This document shows, one piece after another, positions 56,925 through 64,000 of a stretch of 64,000 bases of DNA (position 1 is its first letter; every line of letters begins with the position of its first letter). Location: NCBI GenBank assembly GCA_027886185.1, contig WOAB01000233.1:62001-126000 (forward strand), in the 5' to 3' direction. The translations under genes and the position numbers were made by a program. The DNA comes from Rheum nobile. Lineage: Eukaryota > Streptophyta > Magnoliopsida > Caryophyllales > Polygonaceae. The notes beneath the pieces were generated by a model that ran no database searches, had not been told where the DNA came from, and was given only the letters and a program-made list of their open reading frames with translations.

Positions 56925-58699
56925 GCCTAAACCGGAAAAATGAAAACCGGAACCGGATTAATTTGGAATCGAATATTTTGGTTCCGGCTGCTTCAGGTTT
57001 CGGTTTTATTCCGAAACTGGAAAAAATATACTTTTTTAAATAAAAAAGTAAACATAGTTTTTGTAAAAAAGAAAACATTTGTTTATTACAAAAACATTTT
57101 TATTTTTAAATAATGATAAAGTGACATTTGTTTAAACTTCAAAGATTTATACTTTAAAATTTAAACTTAAAATTAACTTATAAAATAAATTAACAATATA
57201 TATATATATATAGAGTTAACTTCATGTGAGGAGCACTCTTAGGGTGAAACGTGGGAAACATTCTAGGCCAATTATTTCAATATTATCATACACCCTACCA
57301 CACTTAATCCCAGTCAATGGTCAGCGTTGACCGGTCAACGTTGACTGGCCGTTGACTGATCAACGTTGACCGATCAACACCCAGTTTTTTTTTTCAATTT
57401 TTTATTTTTGTTTTCCTACACGTTTTTATTATAAACTTTTAATGAAAAAATTGAACAATTAGTTCTTAAAGTTGAACAATTGTATGTTAAAAGTTGAACA
57501 ATTAAAATTTGAACAATATTAAAGTTGAACAATTGTATCTGAAAAGTTGAACAATTGTATTTTAAAGTTAAACAATTTCATTTTTATAGTTAGACAACTA
57601 TTTTCGTTATGTATATAAATTTGAACAATTGTATCTTAATGTTGAACAATTTCATTTTTTTACTAATTTTTTAGGAGTGGCTGTTTTTTCCGTCTTTATT
57701 ATTCTTATTTTCCTACACATTTAGGATTTAGGGTTTATGTTTTAAACATTTTTAGTTGTATTATGTTTATAGTACATTATAAACAAAACTTCTAGTTTAT
57801 TGGACAATTGTTCAAATTTTAATGATGTATTGTTCAATCTATCTTTTGTTATAAGTTTGAATTTTTATGCAATTTAAATTGTTCAACTTTTCTGGTTCAA
57901 TTGTTCAACTTTATATATTGTTAAAAAAGTTGTTCAGCTTGTAAGATACAAATGTTCAAATTCAAGAGAGAATTGTTCAATTTTTTAGAAATATTTTTAT
58001 GAGGAAAGCGTGTAGGAAAATAATAATTAAAAAAAATAATTTATCCTGAAAAAAAATTGACCAAAAAAACAAAAAACAAATCTGACCGTTGCTTAGTGAA
58101 AACAGATGACTAACTATAAGAATAAAATTATTCAACTTTAAGATATAATTGTTCAACTTTTTTGGTATAATTGTTCAACTTTATATATTGTTCAAAAAAC
58201 ATTGTTCAACTTTTAACACAATTGATCAAATTTAATGGGGAATTGTTCAACTTTTTTAATTACAATTTTATGATAAAAACGTGTAGGAAAACAAGAAAAA
58301 AGGAAGAAAAAAAATTTGCCCGAAAAAAAAAACTAAAATTTGCTTAGTGAAACAATAGTCTAACCTTAAAAATGAAATTGTTCAACTTTATATATTGTTC
58401 AAAAAAATTTGTTCAACTTTTAATATACAATTGTTCAAATTTAATAGGAAATTGTTCATTTTTTAGTAACAATTTTATGATGAAAATGTGTATAAAAACA
58501 AGAATAAAAAAAGATTTCTATCACAAAAAATCTGGACAAAAAATCAGTTTGACCGATCAATGGTGAGATGTTGACTATAGGGTGTGATTGAGTGTGTGAG
58601 AGTGTATGTTTGCTATGATGGATGTTCCATCATAGCTTTCCATTGTCCCAAAATGGTTGACTCTCATTCGTCCTCACGTTTCACCGGAGTTTTTTTTTT

Positions 58700-58730
<31 letters not shown>

Positions 58731-58890
58731 CTTGAAAATCAGAGGTTTACCCGGTTCCGAACCTCCGGTTCTCCGATTTTAGATTTTGTCAAACCAGAAC
58801 CAAAATCGAATATAGGAGGTTTATCCGGTTTCGATTCGAACCGGTTCCGTTTTTCTCCGATTCCACGGAACCGAGAGCCATCTCTAAGTT
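56925..58890. mobile_element. CCGGTT-rich inverted-repeat element, probably hAT-like MITE
   Basis: The left flank (56930-57010) has AAACCGGAA, AACCGGAACCGG and TTCCGGCTGC. The right flank (58745-58880) has CCGGTTCCG, CCGGTTTCG and GAACCGGTTCCG in mirror arrangement, ending CGGAACCGAGAGCCATCTCTAA. The right end, read inward as TTAGAGATGGCTCTCGGTTCC, resembles hAT-type MITE ends. The left end is eroded. The centre is filled by a second element (57211-58703). Confidence 0.45.
57211..58703. mobile_element. Foldback element built of GTTGAACAATT words
   Basis: Mirror-image ends carry GGTGAAACGTGGG at about 57242 and its inverse CCTCACGTTTCACC at about 58672, each inside a TATATA run. The left arm (57440-57650) repeats AGTTGAACAATTGTAT about nine times. 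The right arm (57790-58480) repeats AATTGTTCAACTTT within tandem blocks of about 200 bp, each ending in an ATTTTATGATRAAAACGTGTAGG-like word. A dense TTGAC/GTCAA array lies at 57320-57380. No protein is encoded. Confidence 0.6.
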
Positions 58891-59974
58891 ATAATCACAA
58901 CGTGGAATATACCGTTTGTAACATATATATTGAATTATCACTCTCTGGTTTACATGAACTTGGAAAATGGCGAGGAGCCTGCCTTCTCTATTACTTAATC
59001 TTTCTCCCAATATTTATTTATATACTCTTGAGTCTTGACTGTGAAAATATATTTAAATAGTTAGTTTAGTCATAATCATCATCATTAGGAGCATGATATA
59101 GTAATTGCAAGTTGCAACTAAGCGTGTAACTGAATTTGTTATCAAAATCTTGCAGCTCCCATATTGATTACAAAATCATCCAAAGATAGGAACATGCCCG
59201 GATACGACAGGACTTTGGCGCTTTGAGTGGCCCACACCAAGTATCATATATCCACCTTCAAGCATGACATCCGTAACCTTATAATTATAAATCGAATATC
59301 CTCTTTTCTGATGTGACGGTCTAGGGTCTTAATTAGTGAACTTAAAGGATTAATATAGTTGTGTAAGGCTTCATTATGCATGCTTTGATGGAAGAATGAT
59401 CTAATTTAACGGAAGGTCCTTTATTCAATTCCTTCCGTATATGCTTCTTAGATCAACGACAATCACACGTTGAGAGTTCTTATGGATTTGGGGACATGCG
59501 TACTCTCTCTCTCACTACACACTAAAAAATGTGAGTGAGGGTGATTTGAGATCTAGGATTACAAATACGTAATAATATAAATAAGATCACAAGTTTATAA
59601 TTGAATGGAACTATGGAAGCCTGATTTTAAGGAAGACGTGAGGGGGAGGGAGATGATGAGAGTTGCGGGCAGGCACGCCACGAAACCCACGCGGAGTATT
59701 AATTGTGAGCGCAGCGCTGGCTTCGGTCTACGATATTTCTCAGAATGCGTTTGTCGGCCTCAGACTTTATCCTTCTCGCCCCCACACAACTTCTCTTTCC
59801 CTATCTATATTGCATGAAAATGTATAATAGTACAACACCACGCTTCAAATAATACATTTTTTGATAGCGCAGAATAAAATACTAAGTTTTATAGAAACAC
59901 AAATGAAATATATACTGATATATAGTTATTATAATGAAATCATGATAATGAGAAGAAGCATATATACAATAGCA
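58891..59974. other. Region without a supported gene
   Basis: Mostly AT-rich. A less AT-rich block at 59605-59815 (CACGCCACGAAACCCACGCGGAG) holds a 70-codon open frame with no family likeness. It may be a promoter or UTR fragment of a neighbouring gene. No splice continuation was found. Confidence 0.35.
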
Positions 59975-60195
59975 TGTATTGAGAACATTTTCCTCTGAGG
60001 GATTCATTGAGATCGTACAGGATTATATAGCCTAAGCTAAACTTCAGCAATAAGCCAAGTTAATAAGCTAAGATATCTACAGCTAGCTAAATCTAATACT
60101 AACCTATCTGTACATAAGATAGGATAACATAACCTAGGAAACTAGATACATTCAAATACATACAAGAGGTAAGATCTCCTTAAATCTCTCAAATA
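59975..60195 (-). repeat. 3' LTR of the terminal copia element
   Basis: On the minus strand, the purine tract ACTTGAGGGGAG (60196-60207) is followed by TATTTGAGAGATTT, and about 220 bases later the sequence reads TTCTCAATACA. Only one LTR is in the window, so the exact ends are unproven. As in the other copia element, the LTR does not start with TG next to the purine tract. Confidence 0.6.
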
Positions 60196-60201
60196 CTCCC
60201 C

Positions 60202-61640
60202 TCAAGTTGGAGCATTTAGATCGATAATGCCCAACTTGTCAAGAAGGTAGTCAAACTGTTGTTTTCCCAAGGCCTTGGTAAAGATGTATGCCCTTTGTTC
60301 GTTGGTTCGAACGTGAGACAAAGTAATAGCTCCGGCTAACAGCAGATTACAGACAAAATGATAGTCAATCTCAATATGCTTTGTCCGTTCATGAAAGACC
60401 GGGTTGGACGAGATATGGAGCGCGACTTGATCGTTGTCACAGAGAAGCTTCATATGAGCTGAATGAAACACCCCAAGAGAACGAAGAAGAGATTTTAGCC
60501 AGATAAGTTCACAACAAGCGGAAGCCATGGATTGATATTCAGCTTGTGCCGAGGAACCAGAAACAGTGTGTTGTTTCTTTGTCTTCCAGGACACTGGAGA
60601 CTGACCAAGCATGACGAAATATCTAGTAAGAGAATGTCGAGTCAGAGGCCATCCGACCCAATCGACATCACAGTAGGCCGTGAGAGACAATGAGCTGCCA
60701 CACGACAAAAATAAACCCTGACTTGGATTATGTTTCATGTAATGGAGAACACGAATACCTGCTTGCCAGTGCTCATCCGTAAGGGCTTGCATATACTGTG
60801 AGAGAGTGTAGACAAAATAGCACAACTCCGGACGAGTAATCGTCAAGTAGATCAACCGGCTAACCAAACGACGATACTTCTCTGGGTCAGAATAAAGAGG
60901 TGCGGTGGACTGACTCAAATTGTGATTTTCTGGCATCGGAAAATCATATGGCCGAGCCCCAAGCAAAGCAGCTTCGTGCAAGGTCTAGAGAGCATACTTG
61001 CGCTGGCAGAGGACGATCCCATCCGAACCATGGGCAATTTCAATGCCTAAAATATACTTCAAGGTGCCAAGATCCTTCATGTGGAAACAACGATGGACGA
61101 AGTCCTTGAAGCGAGTGACCGCAACGTTGGAGTTACCAACTATGATCAAATCATCAACTTAGACGAGAACATGAATCACCGTCCCCGAAGTAGTGAGGGA
61201 GAGCATCGATTAGTTCGTATACGATTGTTGAAAACCAAACCAAGTGAGGGCACTGGCGAGTTTGGCAAACTAGTTTCGGGGCGCCTGTTTGAGACCATAA
61301 AGGTACATTCGAAGACGACAAACCTTGCCTGAGGGAATGTTGAAACCCGACGGTGGTCGCATATAGACTTTTTCATCCAAATCACCATATAAGAAGGCGT
61401 TGTGGACGTCCATTTGATGCAACACCCACCCTTTTATTGCAGCGACTGTAAGAAACATTCGAATGGATGTCATCTTAGCTACCGGTGCGAATGTCTCGTT
61501 GTAGTCGATACCCTCAACTTGTCGGTTTCTTAAGACCACCAACTGTGCCTTGTGTCATTCTACTGAACCATCAGCGCGATGCTTAATGCGGAATACCCAC
61601 TTGCAGCCAACCGACTTCTTGTTTGGGGGAAGCGTCACAA
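60202..61640 (-). pseudogene. Reverse transcriptase and RNase H remnants of the terminal copia element
   Basis: The block at 61542-61270 has IDYNETFAPVAKMTSIR, HQMDVHNAFLYGDL and LYGLKQAP. 61170-60985 contains the catalytic-loop region in other frames (the V-D-D box reads with a stop nearby). 60981-60202 is an open 259-codon RNase H region: AYCDVDWVGWP, SSAQAEYQSMA, CDNDQVALHISSNPVFHERTKHIEID, then KLGIIDLNAPT and a stop. The usual DADWAG reads DVDWVG and STEAEY reads SAQAEY, so the enzyme is likely dead. Confidence 0.82.
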
Positions 61641-61682
61641 TCTCCCAAGTTCTGTTTTTCTCAAGAGCATCAAGCTATTCCT

Positions 61683-63190
61683 TCATGGCTCTCTCCACTG
61701 AGGAGAGCATATAGCTTCAGTAAAATGATTCGGCTCCAATGATGTGGTAAGTGCATCGACAAATTGCAAGTGAGAAGCGAAAAACTTGGCACAATTTACA
61801 TGATTAGCAAGTGGGTAGATGCTACCCGAAGATGGTGCTGGTGGTGGAGCCGATTGAGGGGGGGGGGGGGGGGGTTGTAGCAAGTGTGGTGTTGCAAATG
61901 TACTCACAGAGGTGGACAAATTGTTGTTTGGTTGGGTGCTCTGTCGAACTAAAGCGGGTCATGGTTCAACAATAGTGTCGGAGTCAGAGGAGCTAGGAGT
62001 TTGACTTCCCCTGTCGTCGACGGTGTGTGGACTCGGTGGTTGTACTGGTGTGGACAAAACAAGTGGTTATGAAGCGAAGTCATCAGGCTCAGCGAGAGAT
62101 CGAGCATCGAGTTACGGTGGTGATGAGGCATGAAGTTCAGGGACCGCAAAGGGATAAGTGTTTTCCGAAAACACCACGTCTCGGGACATACAAATCTGCA
62201 TGGTGGCGAGGTCATACAACTGCCATCCCTTCTTGCCATATGGGTACCCAATGAAGATGCAACAATGACTTTGGGAAACGAATTTGTCGGTGTTCCGGGG
62301 CTGAACAGAGGTGTGAGCAAGACACCCAAAAATCTTGATATGATCATATGATGGAACTTGACCAAAGAGTTGTTCATAAGGTGTCTTTCCAGCAAGAATA
62401 GAGGAAGGTGTGCAGTTGATTAAGTAAGCTGAGGTGAGGACACATTCACCCCAAAAAGAGACGGACAGTGAAGATTGGAAGCGAAGTGCCCGGGCCACAT
62501 TAAGGATATGGCAATGTTTGCGTTTGACACGACTGTTTTGTTGAGGAGTGGCGATGTAAGAAGTCTCAAGATGAATGCCCTTTGTGTCGAAGTAGTCCCG
62601 GAGAGAAAAAAAATTCAGTACCGTTGTCGGTTCTGAAGCGTTGCACCAAATTGCGTAGATGCAAAAGCGTAGAATTTTTTAACGCGTCGTCCGACCTCGG
62701 TCTTGGAAGCCATTAAGTGTACCTATACACATTGAGAGTAATCATCCACTAAAGTTAAGAAATAACGATCCCCACACATGGAAGGCATACTATAAGGATC
62801 CCATACTTCAACATGAATAACTTCAAAAGGAACTAAAGCTTTATTCAAACTACTTGGGAAACAATCCCGAGAGTGTTTTGCTTGTAAACAAATGGAACAA
62901 GGTGCATTTAAACTAGATTTAGACATAGAAATATTAGGTAAAGCCAAAATAGATTGATAAAAAGCATGACCCAGACGCTTGTGCCATAACTAAGAAGAGG
63001 AAGCTCAAGCAACCGAACATTTCGTTGGAGAAGAAAGAACAACCCGTAGCCAATAAACCATGCTCTCTTGTTCATCGGCTCCAATCACCATCCTCGAATT
63101 TAGGTCATGTAGAACACATAGACGAGACATCAAAATCACCAGACAATGCAATTTTGGTGTCAAATCAACAAAGGACATAGATTGCACCAA
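61683..63190 (-). pseudogene. Integrase remnants of the terminal copia element
   Basis: 62947-62723 carries CSICLQAKHSRDCFP and DYSQCV (zinc-finger second half and start of the core). 62498-62112 carries LTSAYLINCTPSSILAGKTPYEQLFG and CLAHTSVQPRNTDKF (core end and C-terminal region). A linker with Pro-rich sequence follows to 61683. The DNGTEF part between 62700 and 62560 is visible only in shifted frames. Confidence 0.78.
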
Positions 63191-63277
63191 AAATTAGGAA
63201 CAAGTAACACATTAGGAATGCATAAAGAATTGCTGAACAAGGCTGTCCCGGACACAACAATAGTCGATTGTGACCCA

Positions 63278-63998
63278 TCAAGGAGTGTAAAAATGGTCGG
63301 GGTCGGTGAGAGCTTGATTGCCCGTCATATGAAACGATGCCCCCGTATCAAGAATCCATTGATCCAAGGGCTTACCCACTAACTTGTCGGTGGAAGATGG
63401 ATTGGCTTGCAAGTCTTTAAACATTTGGAAGAGATGATTAAGTGAGCACCGGGTTGGGGGCAACACGGTCTTGTTCAGCCGGTACGAAGGACAACGTATG
63501 GTTTGTAGATTCTTAGGCAACATTGGCACGACCAATTTCACGAGCATGAGTGGAGGAAACCCTGCCACGGCCACGTCCAGCGAAGTCGGACTGATTCTGT
63601 CGAAGCTCCCCCCACCATTTCGAAAAACCAATCAATTTGAAACAAGAGGCCACCTCATGTCCTTGCTTCCCGCAATGAGTGCAGATCGGTTTTCGATCCT
63701 TGGTTTTCAACGATTCAAAATGTGGTTTTGCTGGTTTCTGGGCAGCAAGGGCAAGAGCGTTGCTACGAGTCACCTGCTGCGATGATGGTGATTGGTGGCG
63801 TTCCTCTTGCATAACCAAAGAGTAAATCTTATTTAGAGGGGGTAGCGGGTCTTGTGCAAGGAGGTTGGATCGAAGATGAGCGTAGACATCATTGTCTAAG
63901 CCCATTAAGAATTGGTGTACTTGTTCCTCGTTGCGTTCAGTTTGCAAAGACGAGGCCCAATGGCAGGTCTTCCCACAAGTGCAGCGAGCAGAAGACAA
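63278..63998 (-). pseudogene. Gag and protease remnants of the terminal copia element (partial)
   Basis: 63998-63513 gives a Gag part with QVHQFLMGLDNDVYAHLRSN and a CCHC knuckle CTHCGKQGHEVASC, then a Gly/Arg-rich tail. 63631-63278 (next frame) continues with LDQWILDTGASFHMTG, the protease active site. The Gag N-terminus lies beyond the window edge. Confidence 0.8.
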
Positions 63999-64000
63999 AT

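Larger units (their letters stand above)
59975..64000 (-). mobile_element. Decayed Ty1/copia element running off the window
   Basis: The minus-strand order from the right edge is Gag with knuckle, protease, integrase, RT, RNase H and LTR. Many frameshifts and stops lie between blocks, plus a run of 14-16 G at about 61860-61875. The 5' LTR lies beyond 64000. Confidence 0.85.

Noticed and set aside
59605..59817. 70-codon frame in a less AT-rich block
   Set aside because: No family likeness, no codon-use signal I can judge, and no splice partner; left as unassigned sequence.

Overview
The window is nuclear DNA of a flowering plant. The evidence is one spliced plant gene with plant-type introns, a TSO1/CPP-type transcription factor on the + strand at about 52.2-56.6 kb. 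Around it is AT-rich DNA packed with plant transposon families: CRM and Tekay chromoviruses, Ty1/copia, CACTA, Helitron, hAT and Stowaway-like MITEs, a tRNA-type SINE, and a pararetrovirus relic. A dicot seems likely, but I cannot name the species. I saw no rRNA, tRNA, CRISPR or bacterial-type genes.

Layout. 1-2.5 kb: diverged reverse-strand LTR of the Tekay-like type. 2.5-4.0 kb: broken caulimovirid (endogenous pararetrovirus) coat-protein region on the - strand with a tRNA-Met primer site. 4.4-5.4 kb: short Helitron relics. 5,844-14,080: complete CRM-type gypsy element with 799-bp LTRs and TSD ATTTA; its gag-pol is broken by three stops and a deletion in RT. 14-17.4 kb: AT-rich repeats and Helitron ends. 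17,377-25,283: probable - strand Helitron carrying a five-exon open reading frame that ends in the C-terminal part of a PIF1-type helicase, an array of GGCCCA palindromes, a (TC)58 run, 269-bp tandem repeats and a MITE. 25,669-27,988: + strand Helitron with an 870-bp hAT-type MITE. 28.5-29.9 kb: foldback element built of CTTGCAC words.

30,559-45,673: complete Tekay-type chromovirus (LTRs of about 2.38 kb, TSD AGAAA) with an extra acidic ORF before gag. Its RT is split by a complete 4,183-bp CACTA element (36,852-41,034, TSD TGG) that carries an ILK-type kinase fragment and a four-exon ULP1-like protease end. The Tekay element itself sits in an ACAAGAC-rich tandem repeat. 45,993-46,413: Stowaway-like MITE. 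46,586-51,339: copia element with rare TA...TA LTR ends (TSD TATAC).

52,208-56,605: CPP gene with ten exons and about 738 codons, two CXC domains, a probable GC-AG intron, a MITE in intron 1 and a truncated SINE in intron 3. 56.9-58.9 kb: CCGGTT-rich repeat enclosing a foldback element of GTTGAACAATT words. 59.97-64 kb: decayed copia on the - strand running off the window.

The only gene likely to serve the host is the CPP factor. Everything else is a record of nested insertions. Their order can be read directly: CACTA inside Tekay inside tandem repeat, MITE inside a Helitron end, hAT MITE inside a Helitron.
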